A stretch of 64,000 bases of DNA from contig NZ_MJEH01000022.1 in assembly GCF_001742425.1 (NCBI RefSeq), forward strand, positions 62,001 through 126,000, given 5' to 3'. Numbering within the stretch: position 1 is the first letter of the stretch; each line of letters starts with the position of its first letter. Positions 55,547-64,000 of the stretch are shown in pieces. The DNA comes from Bacillus solimangrovi (GTDB taxonomy: Bacteria; Bacillota; Bacilli; Bacillales; Bacillaceae_N). Below the pieces are notes generated by a model that had not been told where the DNA came from, ran no database searches, and saw only the letters and a program-made list of their open reading frames with translations. The position numbers were made by a program, and so were the translations under genes.

Positions 55547-56176
55547 ATGTTTAACATGAGAAATATTTGGAAAATCTCTTTTTTTCTTTTGCTTAGTTTT
55601 AACATATTTTTGCTATTTTGGATCATTACGCTTTTTTATTCAGATCCTGACAATTCAAACTTTACAAGTAAAAAAAACAAACATTATGCAGGGACAGAGT
55701 TTACAATATTATCAACAAAACAAAACTTAAATGAATTAATTAACAATTATTTAGATAATATATCTAATAATAACAACATTAAGTACACCGTTTTGATCGA
55801 CAAGAACGTTCAACTCACAGGATCAATTGTTGCCTTCGATACAGAGATCCCTTTAACTGCTACATTCAACCCGATCGTACAACCTGATGGGGATCTTATA
55901 CTTCAACAGGAATCAATCAAACTTGGTAATTTACATTTACCGAATCGCAATGTCTTGAAGTATGTTGCAGACAAATATCCTATGCCTGATTGGGTTCAAG
56001 TAGATCCAGAATCCGAAACTATTTATGTTGCTATAACGGAAATGGACACCAACAATAACTTTTATGTGAAAGCAAAAGAATTCAACTTATATCAAAATAA
56101 CATTGCGTTTAGCATTACGATTCCTCAAGAAAAACTAAGCCTTGAGAAAAGGCTTTCAAACTTCTTCAATAAGTAA
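55547..56176 (+). CDS. ypmS: YpmS family (DUF2140) membrane-anchored protein
   Basis: A 209-residue protein with one N-terminal membrane helix (residues 9-30) and an extracytoplasmic beta-rich domain. FDTEIPLTATFNPIVQPDGDLIL and LHLPNRNVLKYV match YpmS of B. subtilis, always found next to ypmR. Function is unknown; the pairing with a GDSL hydrolase suggests a shared job at the cell surface. AGGTGA lies 6 nt before ATG 55547. Confidence 0.85.
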   Translation: MFNMRNIWKISFFLLLSFNIFLLFWIITLFYSDPDNSNFTSKKNKHYAGTEFTILSTKQNLNELINNYLDNISNNNNIKYTVLIDKNVQLTGSIVAFDTEIPLTATFNPIVQPDGDLILQQESIKLGNLHLPNRNVLKYVADKYPMPDWVQVDPESETIYVAITEMDTNNNFYVKAKEFNLYQNNIAFSITIPQEKLSLEKRLSNFFNK

Positions 56177-56843
56177 TTAATCAACTACAGAAGTGAAACC
56201 ACTTAAAACAATTTTTTCAGTTAATGACACCCCTTGATTACTATGTCAATTAAGGGGTACTCTTTTTTATCAATTTGCAGTTTTCAATTTTGAGTTATCT
56301 TCTACTTAAAGTACTACCATCTATCATTAAGCACACTTCAAATTATTATATTAAAGTTTATTTTATGATTCTCAGCCACTGTTCTCAATAATAAAGTATG
56401 GAGAACTTAAATACGTTTAACGAGTAACTCAAAAAGTGCTATAGGAATACCTGTAAAAGAATAGCTACTTGACCTTAGGCTAGATTCAGACTAGTCCTAT
56501 ATAATAAATTTGAATGAATTCAGTTTACACTATAGTAAATAAAGAACATAAAATCTCATAGGTCCATCGTCTATATGTAACAGAACAAACCTGACCTCAT
56601 CTCATTTACAAAATGCCTTAGATGTTGCAACTATGCGAAGTAGTAATAATATCATTGTTTCTGCATGAAAAAATATAATCAGGATTGCTCTCCATTTATA
56701 TAACCACAGATGATCTTAGACACACTGTTGTTGAACTAGCTTTATTAGTTCATATACTTTATTTAAACAGTATCTAGATCATAATTTTTTCAGAAGGCTT
56801 ACACTATTTAATTATTAGTTTTTTTCTAAATGTTACTAAAAAA
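56177..56843. other. Intergenic region with the ypmR-ypmS terminator
   Basis: At 56229-56267 ACCCCTTGATT and AATTAAGGGGT flank a 10-nt loop and lead into CTCTTTTTT, a terminator for the ypmRS unit. The following 570 nt up to the beta-helix gene stop show no ORF with a ribosome site and no repeat I can recognise. Confidence 0.6.
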
Positions 56844-58337
56844 TTAATCTGAACAAATATTCGCTGGAATGGATGTTCCACACTTATTTCCTAGAAAGAA
56901 ATTATTATCTTCGTCATTAATATCCGTAATAACATTTTTCATTACCCAATTCAAAAGAATGTCGTTAGCAGTAGAATTTGAGTCAAGAAAAATGCCGTTG
57001 CCACCATTACGATTAATTATATTTTCTCGAATTGTATTTGCAGTGCTGTTTTCAAAATTTATCCCATCATTATCATTTCTTACAATTTTATTTTTTTCAA
57101 TACTATTATTTTGAGCTTCATTTAAAAATTCTGGTCTTGGTTTAGAAATAATCCCTACTCCGTTTCGAATAATTTTATTGTTTTGAATGATATTAGATGT
57201 TGCACCTTCTAATATAATTCCAACTACTATATTTTTAGCTACCAAATTGCTTGTTACCTCATTATTTTGATTAAAGGTTGAATCATTATTCCTAATTAAA
57301 ATTCCCCTTTCATTTTGAATAACGGTATTATGTTTAATCATGTTGTTGAATGTTTTATCACCCACACGAATACCGTCTCGCTCGTTATCTATAACCTTAT
57401 TACTTATTACAATATTGTTCATAGCTCCATCATCGACTAAAATCCCATCTTCAGTATTGTTTCTGTATAAATTTCCAATCACAATATTGTTTTGAGTATT
57501 GTCATCTACAATTATTCCTCCTTCATTTCGAATACCTATATTCCCTAGAACAATATTATTATTTGACTCATTATCTAACTCCATTCCTTCATCATCACCA
57601 TCATTCATCTTATTACCTACTAACATATTGTTCGATGACTGGAACAGGAAAATCCCCTTATCACTATTTCGTGCATTTTTATTACTTAATAAGAAGTTGT
57701 TATTCGAGCTAAAATCTACGGAAATCCCCTCATCTTCATTGTCGTCACTTCTATTTCCTATAAGGATATTCTTGATTGAAGTATCCAATAATATTCCATC
57801 ATCTCCACTCCGTGAAACCTCATTACCAATAATAATGTTCTTAGTTGAAGAAACTATCGCAATTCCATCTTCATCATTAAATTTAGTAATATTTCTTGTT
57901 ATGAGATTATTAGAGGAATTCTCTTCTACAACGATTCCACTTCCTGTATCGTCGAAATCTAGCTTGAAACCTTGAACAGTTAAACCTTTAACCTTTACTC
58001 TTGATGAATCAGAGATCGTTAGACCGTTAAAACCTGGTCCCAACGTTGAACCGTCAATTATTGGTTTTCCTAACCCTATAAGTTGTAATCGATTTTTTCC
58101 AGGACCAATTTCCACTGATTCCTCATAAGGACTACCTCCACGTGTAACTAATATTATATCCCCTGGACTAGCCTCGTCTATTGCACTTTGAATTGTAGTG
58201 AATGGAGATCCAGGTCCTCCAACTACAAGTATTTTTTCATTAAAGAAAAGAATACCAAACAAAAAAAGCAGACTTATAATCGGAATTACTACGACGAAAA
58301 TAACTGTTGAAAAATTATACACATCATACTTTTGCAA
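56844..58337 (-). CDS. Surface-anchored right-handed beta-helix protein (NosD/PbH1 repeats)
   Basis: About 497 residues. TTG 58337 is 4 nt after GGAGGTGA, so the earlier part of the frame is not used. One membrane helix (residues 9-28) anchors an extracytoplasmic domain. From about residue 40, VGGPGSPFTTIQSAIDEASPG is the usual start of a pectin-lyase-like fold, and some 15 coils of about 23 residues follow with the pattern NNIVLGN....DGILVDD. Polysaccharide lyase or adhesin-like roles are typical of the fold, but no catalytic set is recognised. Asp/Asn-rich loops suggest calcium binding. Confidence 0.82.
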   Translation of the reverse strand: MQKYDVYNFSTVIFVVVIPIISLLFLFGILFFNEKILVVGGPGSPFTTIQSAIDEASPGDIILVTRGGSPYEESVEIGPGKNRLQLIGLGKPIIDGSTLGPGFNGLTISDSSRVKVKGLTVQGFKLDFDDTGSGIVVEENSSNNLITRNITKFNDEDGIAIVSSTKNIIIGNEVSRSGDDGILLDTSIKNILIGNRSDDNEDEGISVDFSSNNNFLLSNKNARNSDKGIFLFQSSNNMLVGNKMNDGDDEGMELDNESNNNIVLGNIGIRNEGGIIVDDNTQNNIVIGNLYRNNTEDGILVDDGAMNNIVISNKVIDNERDGIRVGDKTFNNMIKHNTVIQNERGILIRNNDSTFNQNNEVTSNLVAKNIVVGIILEGATSNIIQNNKIIRNGVGIISKPRPEFLNEAQNNSIEKNKIVRNDNDGINFENSTANTIRENIINRNGGNGIFLDSNSTANDILLNWVMKNVITDINDEDNNFFLGNKCGTSIPANICSD

Positions 58338-58472
58338 TATCTCACCTCCATTACTAAAGAAAATTATGATTAAATAATTGTTTAATAATTTTGCACCTTG
58401 TAATCTCAAAACGAATCATAATCATCCAAGCAGCAAATAACAATATTTTAATAAAACAAACATAATAAATTG

Positions 58473-58638
58473 AAACTTTCATCAATGAAGGTATGCCTTC
58501 ATACTCCACTGATGTTAGTTGAGCCAATCAGGTATTACTAAAGCTTATACCACAGCATGACCTTCTCCCACATATACTCCGTTAAACCTCCTAAGGTTTG
58601 AGTTGGGAGTCTTAGCGTCAGTTGACACGTGATAAATA
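58473..58638 (+). repeat. Dispersed intergenic repeat, copy 3
   Basis: It begins TTTCATCAATGAAGG and closes with CCACTGATG; then TTAGTTGAGCCAATCAGGTA, AGCTTATACCACAG, an AAACCT/AGGTTT hairpin, and GGGAGTCTTAGCGTCAGTTG with ACACGTGATAAATAG. The last 45 nt are nearly identical to copy 1. It lies in the divergent-looking gap between the beta-helix gene and the response regulator gene. Confidence 0.8.
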
Positions 58639-58734
58639 GATAATCTTAATGGCTAGATTCTTGCCCTATATTCATACCTGCTTCTAATATATGTAATTCA
58701 ACTATTTTTGCATCAATGATATTACCTAGATACA

Positions 58735-58775
58735 TAAAAAAGTCGATTCCTTGTACTAAGGAAATCGACTTTTTA
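58735..58775 (-). terminator. Terminator downstream of the response regulator gene
   Basis: AAAAAGTCGATT and AATCGACTTTTT, with CCTT/AAGG inside, form a long stem whose minus-strand side ends in a T run, 25 nt after the stop codon. Confidence 0.82.
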
Positions 58776-58800
58776 ACTAGATTAACCTCTTTTATAAAAC

Positions 58801-59466
58801 TTACAAAATCCATTTATATCCAATTCCCCATACTGTTTTTAAATGATCATCTATTGGAAACCCAGATTTACGACATTTTTCTCGTAAATTACGGATATGT
58901 GAATCAATTGTTCGTCCATCTGTTTCTGCATCATATCCCCAAATTCGATCAAGTAGCTTTTCCCTCTCAAATACTACTTTTGGGTTCTTCATTAGCAGAC
59001 CGAGCATCGCAAATTCTTTCGGGGTAACATTAATCTCATCTTGATGGTAAGTAAGTATATGATGTTTTTCATCCCAACAAAGTCCTTTAATTTCAAGCTT
59101 CTCAACATTATTCGTACGCCTTAATAGTGCCTCTATTCTCGCTAATAACACGTCCTCATCAAAAGGTTTTGTAATGTAGTCATCCGCACCATTTTTCAAG
59201 CTTGTTACCATATCCTGACTCGTGTCCTTTGCTGTTAGCATAATAATTGGGATGTTTGAAAAGAGTCTCACTTCACGTGCTACCTCATTACCATTCATTC
59301 CTGGCATCATAATATCAAGAATCAATAAATCCGCATCACCCTTCTCCAAATATTGAAGAACTTCTTCACCACTGGCAAAGGAAATACATGTATAATGATG
59401 TGGCTCTAGATAAAGAGTTACTAAATCTCGCATTCTTTTCTCATCGTCAACAATTAATATCTTCAA
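58801..59466 (-). CDS. OmpR/PhoB-family response regulator
   Basis: A 221-residue DNA-binding regulator. The receiver domain has IVDDEKRMRD, the phospho-acceptor Asp in LLILDIMMPGMNG (near residue 52), the Thr in IIMLTAKD and Lys in ITKPFDED. The winged-helix output has VTPKEFAMLGLL, DRIWGYDAETDGRTIDSHIRNLREK and GIGYKW. Its start codon is directly after the end of the kinase gene frame (0 nt apart), so it is the second gene of a two-gene unit. The signal is unknown; neighbours suggest metal or envelope stress. Confidence 0.93.
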   Translation of the reverse strand: MKILIVDDEKRMRDLVTLYLEPHHYTCISFASGEEVLQYLEKGDADLLILDIMMPGMNGNEVAREVRLFSNIPIIMLTAKDTSQDMVTSLKNGADDYITKPFDEDVLLARIEALLRRTNNVEKLEIKGLCWDEKHHILTYHQDEINVTPKEFAMLGLLMKNPKVVFEREKLLDRIWGYDAETDGRTIDSHIRNLREKCRKSGFPIDDHLKTVWGIGYKWIL

Positions 59467-60843
59467 TTACTTAACCCCCTTCAAGCTGATAATAAAAGTT
59501 GTACCTATACCAAGTTTGCTCTCCACACGAATCGTACCTCCATGTTGTTCAACAATTTCTTTTGCAATTGTTAAACCTAAGCCGCTGCCACCAGTTGAAC
59601 GTGACCTTGACTTATCCACCCGATAAAGTCGATCCCAAATTAATGGGAGCTCTTCACTAGGTATTCCTTGCCCTTCATCACTTACATAAATCTCCACTTC
59701 ATCACCTGTTTTTATTACATCTACGTTAACCGTTGATGTTCCTTGAGAATGTTTGAAAGCATTGTCTAACAAGTTAATTAGCACTTGACTAAATCGTTGT
59801 GGATCAACAAATAAAATAATTTGATGATCACATCTTACATTTAATGTTACATTTTTTTCTTTGGCAATCCCTCTAAACTTTGCTGCTACTTCATGCAAAA
59901 ATGTACAAAGCTCAATTTTCTCTTTTTTAATCAAAAATTCATTTTGATCCATTTTTGCAAGGTCAAATAAATCAGTTACTAAAGTTGTGACTCTAATAGA
60001 TTCCTCTTGTAATATTGTGACATACTCCGCATGCTGTGAATCTGTTAAGTTCGGTCTTTTTAAAATATCTGCATAGCCTTTAATATAAGTTAATGGCGTT
60101 CGTAATTCATGTGAAATATCGGAAAGAAATTTATTTCGGTCTTTTTTTATTCGTTCCAGGTCATCTGATAACTTTTGGATTGAACGAGATAGGTCACCTA
60201 ATTCATCATCACGCTCAATATCTAATTCGATGTGATGAAAACCTGTGCTCATTTTCTTAGTTGCTTCTTTCATTCTAATAAGTGGTTGTGTAATTGAATG
60301 AGAAAGAAACACAACTGTAATCATTGTTAAAATTACTGCAAACAGACCACCTAACATAAATTGAGATGTTAGATTTTGAACCCTACTTCGAATGATATCA
60401 GTAGGCAAGAACATATAGATATATCCTAATACTTCACCGTTACTTTCAATTGGACTGAGGGTTGCAAGGTACGGTTCACTTCTCCAACGTGCTTCTACGA
60501 TTTCTCCTTCTGGATGAGGAAACTCTTTTTGATTATTATCAATAATTTGTTGCATTGAGTTAACCACTGGATTGGAATTCTCGATAATGCTATTATTTTC
60601 ATCAGTAACCACAATAACTGTAGCAGCTTCTGTCTCCATTAACGCGACATGTTTTATTGTCACAGCATCAAAATTCTTTTCAAGAACATTACTATGACTA
60701 CGTCCACGTACTTTTAAATCTTCAGTCTCTGTATAAATTTGTTCACTTACAATCCCTACATATAAAAAGAAAAAAAGGATAGATTCCAAAAGAATTACGA
60801 AAATCAAAAATAAGACACTTAGTTTTACTGATAGAGATTTCAT
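59467..60843 (-). CDS. Sensor histidine kinase
   Basis: A 458-residue class I kinase: membrane helix 1 at residues 8-29, an extracytoplasmic domain of about 135 residues (dCache-like in size), membrane helix 2 near 165-185, HAMP, HisKA with the phospho-His in SDISHELRTPLTYIKG, and HATPase with N box (LLDNAFKHS), SDEGQGIP and STGGSGLGLTIAKEIVEQHGG. All catalytic blocks are intact. The partner is the response regulator encoded directly downstream. Confidence 0.93.
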   Translation of the reverse strand: MKSLSVKLSVLFLIFVILLESILFFFLYVGIVSEQIYTETEDLKVRGRSHSNVLEKNFDAVTIKHVALMETEAATVIVVTDENNSIIENSNPVVNSMQQIIDNNQKEFPHPEGEIVEARWRSEPYLATLSPIESNGEVLGYIYMFLPTDIIRSRVQNLTSQFMLGGLFAVILTMITVVFLSHSITQPLIRMKEATKKMSTGFHHIELDIERDDELGDLSRSIQKLSDDLERIKKDRNKFLSDISHELRTPLTYIKGYADILKRPNLTDSQHAEYVTILQEESIRVTTLVTDLFDLAKMDQNEFLIKKEKIELCTFLHEVAAKFRGIAKEKNVTLNVRCDHQIILFVDPQRFSQVLINLLDNAFKHSQGTSTVNVDVIKTGDEVEIYVSDEGQGIPSEELPLIWDRLYRVDKSRSRSTGGSGLGLTIAKEIVEQHGGTIRVESKLGIGTTFIISLKGVK

Positions 60844-61008
60844 TTACGTACCTCACATTATTCAAAATCTGTATCACTTAACTTACAATACTAAGGAATA
60901 GCCACATTACAATTACTATAAAATACACTAGAGTACTCATTTCCTCATTAACTAGGAAATCATACGTAATGTTGAAACATGCTAAATATTTGGGTGTTTA
61001 ACGTAAAA

Positions 61009-61040
61009 GAAAGTCTGCATAAAAAACCGTGCAGACTTTC
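61009..61040 (-). terminator. Terminator downstream of the beta-propeller lipoprotein gene
   Basis: GAAAGTCTGCA and TGCAGACTTTC form a perfect 11-bp stem with a 10-nt loop, 8 nt after the stop; the minus strand continues TTTTACG. Confidence 0.8.
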
Positions 61041-61047
61041 CACTCCA

Positions 61048-62064
61048 TTATTTAATTTCACCAGCACTTACAATTTCTTTCCATGACTGTCCACTATCTT
61101 GAGAGAAATGAACATTACCATTAAAAGTAACTAATGATAGTTCATTATCGTTTTTCGGATTTTGTGCCATATACATTACAGCATCATTAACTAGTTCAGG
61201 TACATTTACATTTGTTTCGCTTCCATCTGTTAAACTATGCTTTGTTAAAGTAGCTTGATCACCACTATGTGTTCCATAGTATAAAAATTCATCTGTAAAA
61301 AATACTGCTGTTCCTTGTCTTCCTTGTTTCATGTCTTCAAATGTCGCACCACCATCAGTGGAAAGGAACACACCATTTTTACCTGATAATGCAAAAATAT
61401 TTTCATTCGTTGGATGAGCTGCAATTGCAAATATTTCATAACCAATATCATCAACCTTTATCTCTTCCCATGTACCTCCATCATCTTTAGATACATATAA
61501 ACCAGAACCTAACTTTGAATTTTCCCCACTATTCAACAAATAAATTACTTTACTTTCATAACCTACAGCAAGAGCATGAAAATCACTTTCACCTTCAAAT
61601 CCTAAATCTTCTAGTGTTTGTCCGTTATCAAAGCTTCGTTTTAACCCAAGAGGATTTGGATAATCTGAACCTTCGGAAGGGTGCCCACTTGTATAAAATC
61701 CTTCAGCAACTGGAGTGAATCCCATGTAATCAAAATTATTCTCCTTCGTTTTGAACCAGTTTCCATTTTCGTACACTTTTAAACCGTCATGTGAAGCAAT
61801 AAAAAGCGCATTTTGGTTTCCAGCATAACCCATCCCATGAATATGTTCTAGAACACCTTTATAATCTGTAAAGAAATTATCGTTTGCTATTGAACCTGTC
61901 ATTTTCACATCTTCTTTATTCGCTTCATCACTGACCTTCGGTTGATCAGTTTCTTTTTGTTCAGTCATATTTTGTTCTTGATTTGATTCTGTATTTTCCT
62001 GTGCACATCCAGATACGATTACTGATAATGCCAATAACCCTGTACCAATCCAAACTTTTTTCAT
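61048..62064 (-). CDS. Secreted beta-propeller lipoprotein with Asp-box repeats
   Basis: A 338-residue lipoprotein: signal peptide with lipobox VSGC at residue 20, an acidic Gln/Glu-rich linker to about residue 55, then a propeller. Four Asp-box-like motifs are visible (SFDNGQTLED, SKDDGGTWEE, STDGGATFED, SQDSGQSWKE). It matches the proteins called F510_1955-family glycosylhydrolase, but no glycosidase active site is evident. It lies 67 nt downstream of the CDF transporter gene on the same strand. A binding or sensing role is possible; the substrate is unknown. Confidence 0.8.
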   Translation of the reverse strand: MKKVWIGTGLLALSVIVSGCAQENTESNQEQNMTEQKETDQPKVSDEANKEDVKMTGSIANDNFFTDYKGVLEHIHGMGYAGNQNALFIASHDGLKVYENGNWFKTKENNFDYMGFTPVAEGFYTSGHPSEGSDYPNPLGLKRSFDNGQTLEDLGFEGESDFHALAVGYESKVIYLLNSGENSKLGSGLYVSKDDGGTWEEIKVDDIGYEIFAIAAHPTNENIFALSGKNGVFLSTDGGATFEDMKQGRQGTAVFFTDEFLYYGTHSGDQATLTKHSLTDGSETNVNVPELVNDAVMYMAQNPKNDNELSLVTFNGNVHFSQDSGQSWKEIVSAGEIK

Positions 62065-62131
62065 TTTTTCATCCCCTTAAGCTATTCTTGTTGAATCTTA
62101 CTGTGAATTTATCGAGAAATTATGCAGAACA

Positions 62132-63010
62132 TCAGGTTCTAAATTCACAATTTTCATCTTCATACTCAACATCAATTGTTAAATGACTTAAATGGAAATC
62201 TCCTTGTAACTGACGAATTTGATCCTTAATTTTTATTATTTCTTCTTTTGAAGCTTTATTATCTACTACTACATGTGTTGAAAGTGCATGATGCTCACCA
62301 TCCATCGACCAAAAATGTGTGTGATGGGTTGATATTACACCTTGAATTTGTTCAATTCGTTTTTTTATTTTTGGTAAACTAACTTCAGATGGAACAGCTT
62401 CTAAAAAGATCATCATCGTTTGCTTCAAATTTCTAAATACATTTGTTAAAATGTACACTGATATCATGACTGAAAGTAGTGGATCAAGAAAATACCAGTC
62501 TGTAAAATATAACATTATACTGACTATAAGAACAGCAACCCAACCGAGTACATCTTCAAGTAAATGTAAAGTAACTACCCTTTCATTCATAGAATGACCA
62601 CTTTTTAGCTTAAATACAGCTGCTCCATTGACAAGAATACCGAGTACAGCAAGCAAAGCCATACCAGTTGCATTCGTTTCTTCTGGACTCCAAATTCTAG
62701 GAATTGCCTCTTTCAAAATAAACATTGAACCTAACAATAAAATAATACTATTAATAAGCGCAGCTAATAAAGAAAAACGTCGATACCCAAACGAGAATGT
62801 ATTATTCCCTTCTTTTTTTGATAAGTTTTGAAAATACCATGATAATCCAAGCGATAATGAATCACCGAGATCGTGTAGTGCATCGGACATAATTGCCATA
62901 CTATTTGTAAGTAATCCACCTATGAATTCAATAATTGTAAAGGAAAAATTCAATAAAAATGCAACTTTTATATTCCCTGTTGAAGCATGGTGGTGATGAT
63001 GATGTCCCAT
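62132..63010 (-). CDS. Cation diffusion facilitator (CzcD-like) metal exporter
   Basis: A 292-residue CDF transporter with six membrane segments and a C-terminal cytoplasmic domain. The metal site residues are in DALHDLGDS (segment 2, HxxxD) and HLLEDVLGW (segment 5, HxxxD), giving the ZnT/CzcD-type tetrahedral site. HHTHFWSMDGEHHALSTHV is the typical C-terminal region. It begins with a native run of six His after Met-Gly. Zinc, cobalt or cadmium are likely substrates; antiporting H+ or K+ drives export. Confidence 0.92.
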   Translation of the reverse strand: MGHHHHHHASTGNIKVAFLLNFSFTIIEFIGGLLTNSMAIMSDALHDLGDSLSLGLSWYFQNLSKKEGNNTFSFGYRRFSLLAALINSIILLLGSMFILKEAIPRIWSPEETNATGMALLAVLGILVNGAAVFKLKSGHSMNERVVTLHLLEDVLGWVAVLIVSIMLYFTDWYFLDPLLSVMISVYILTNVFRNLKQTMMIFLEAVPSEVSLPKIKKRIEQIQGVISTHHTHFWSMDGEHHALSTHVVVDNKASKEEIIKIKDQIRQLQGDFHLSHLTIDVEYEDENCEFRT

Positions 63011-63484
63011 ACAATCTTCCCCCTTTTTAACTTTGTTTATATTCAGTAAGTTTTAAACAACACATATTACGATCAATACATAATAAATCCAAATTTTTTT
63101 GTCCTTACAAAACATAAACATATGCACATGTGTTCATATAATAATTTTAATAACATATCTTTACCATGTCAATAGATTTCATAAATAACTGTACATGAAT
63201 AGATACTGATTTTTGCTAAAATTAATGTAACGAACAATAAAACTAGATTATTCAGATCAGAAAATAATTCATTCGTTTACACCATAGCTAATATACTTTA
63301 TTTCCTAAATAATGTTCGGAAGCTAGAACTTTAATAATACCTTTCCTTATGTATGAATTTTCAAAAGTAAAAACTTCCCTTAGAATCAAGAGATAAAGCA
63401 TATTAGTTTGTTCGTTTATTTTTTTATTTTCGGAATTTGCCTGTTGTTTTCTGGATAAAAAATTAAAAAGTGTTATTCATATTG
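63011..63484. other. AT-rich intergenic region between pth and the CDF gene
   Basis: Only AT-rich DNA with no supported ORF, terminator or RNA that I recognise. It should hold the CDF promoter. Confidence 0.4.
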
Positions 63485-64000
63485 TTAATTGTACAAGTTC
63501 ATTACTTCAATAAAAGATTTACTAAACCAATCTTCACAAGCATTTGCACATGTATCTATAACATCACTTAATTCCATTCTTTCCTCTTTAGAAAATTCTC
63601 CCAATACATAATCTGACACACTCATCCCAAAAGGTGGACGATCAATACCTACTCGAATTCGATTAAATTGCTGTGTACCAAGTTGGGCAATCGTCGATTT
63701 CATTCCATTATGACCTCCAGCACTCCCTTTTTGACGAAGACGGATTTTACCAAGTGGTAAATCTAGATCATTATGAATCACAATTAAATTTTCCTTATTA
63801 ACATGAAAATAGTCCATCATCGGTTTTATACTTTCACCAGATAAATTCATATACGTTAAAGGCTTTAGAAGCATTATTTTCTGTTCATTAACATGAATAA
63901 CAGAATATTGACTATTATATTTGAATTGATCGAGCTTTGCATTATGACGTTGAGCTATCTCATCAATGACTTCAAAACCTGTATTATGTCTTGTACCTTT
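63485..64000 (-). CDS. pth: Peptidyl-tRNA hydrolase, 5' end cut by the window
   Basis: It cleaves peptidyl-tRNA to recycle tRNA. The frame is open to the right edge, so about ten N-terminal residues are missing; 171 residues remain. The catalytic His is in GTRHNTGFEVID at the edge, then KPLTYMNLSGES, VIHNDLDLPLGKIRLRQKGSAGGHNGMKS and RIRVGIDRPPFGMSVSDYVLG, matching Bacillus Pth (SpoVC). In Bacillus it is followed by mfd and preceded by ctc/rplY; those genes would lie outside. Confidence 0.93.
   Translation of the reverse strand, partial: KGTRHNTGFEVIDEIAQRHNAKLDQFKYNSQYSVIHVNEQKIMLLKPLTYMNLSGESIKPMMDYFHVNKENLIVIHNDLDLPLGKIRLRQKGSAGGHNGMKSTIAQLGTQQFNRIRVGIDRPPFGMSVSDYVLGEFSKEERMELSDVIDTCANACEDWFSKSFIEVMNLYN

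Noticed and set aside
57499-57975. A 158-codon plus-strand ORF opposite the beta-helix gene
   Set aside because: It is the antisense of the regular repeats (Ser/Ile/Pro periodicity mirrors the Asn/Gly/Ile coils) and has no ribosome site.

Overview
The window is chromosomal DNA from a low-GC, Gram-positive, endospore-forming member of the Bacillaceae. The evidence is Spo0M, a SpoVIF-like protein, several tiny proteins resembling small acid-soluble spore proteins, LtaS, AGGAGG-type ribosome binding sites with frequent GTG/TTG starts, and the Bacillus gene orders cysH-cysP-sat-cysC, metI-metC, ypmR-ypmS and queC-queD-queE. I do not assign a genus. No rRNA, tRNA, CRISPR array, intact insertion sequence or prophage was seen.

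Left part (1-13 kb): the end of a CtaG-type oxidase assembly factor and cytochrome c oxidase subunit I; thiamine pyrophosphokinase; methionine gamma-lyase behind a possible CcpA site; dapA under a lysine riboswitch; a threonine dehydratase; two stress or housekeeping enzymes; small spore-type genes; Spo0M; QueF behind a candidate preQ1 riboswitch; a BdbC/thioredoxin pair and Hsp20.

13-28 kb: an NRDE protein; a three-gene cluster for sulfoquinovose lipid (SQDG) synthesis, namely a UDP-sulfoquinovose synthase closely resembling plant SQD1, an SQD2-like glycosyltransferase and a GtrA-like membrane protein; a YueD-like reductase; tiny genes; a chemoreceptor; an orphan holin-like gene; an acyl-CoA synthetase with a possible cre site; MsrA/MsrB; a decayed lgt-like locus; a HAD phosphatase; and a Ser/Thr kinase next to a basic His/Ser/Tyr-rich peptide.

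28-40 kb: a complete assimilatory sulfate operon on the minus strand (cysH, cysP, sat, cysC, ferredoxin-type sulfite reductase, DUF3906, sumT, sirB, TrpD2-like), starting from a promoter that overlaps an 18-bp perfect inverted repeat. Divergent from it, a SAM-I riboswitch controls metI-metC. Sulfite made by CysH feeds sulfide and methionine synthesis and could also supply the SQD1 enzyme, which links the two sulfur clusters.

40-64 kb: nitroreductase, LtaS, SpoVIF, an XRE regulator, D-amino-acid transaminase, queC-queD-queE under a preQ1 riboswitch, a GltT-type symporter, a diguanylate cyclase, topoisomerase III, ypmR-ypmS, a secreted beta-helix protein, a two-component system, a beta-propeller lipoprotein, a CDF cation exporter, and peptidyl-tRNA hydrolase cut by the right edge.

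The least explained structure is an intergenic repeat of about 150-175 bp present three times in the same orientation (near 24.1, 44.7 and 58.5 kb). Each copy has a 5' hairpin and a conserved 3' tail. It may be a non-autonomous IS200/IS605-type element or a structured RNA.
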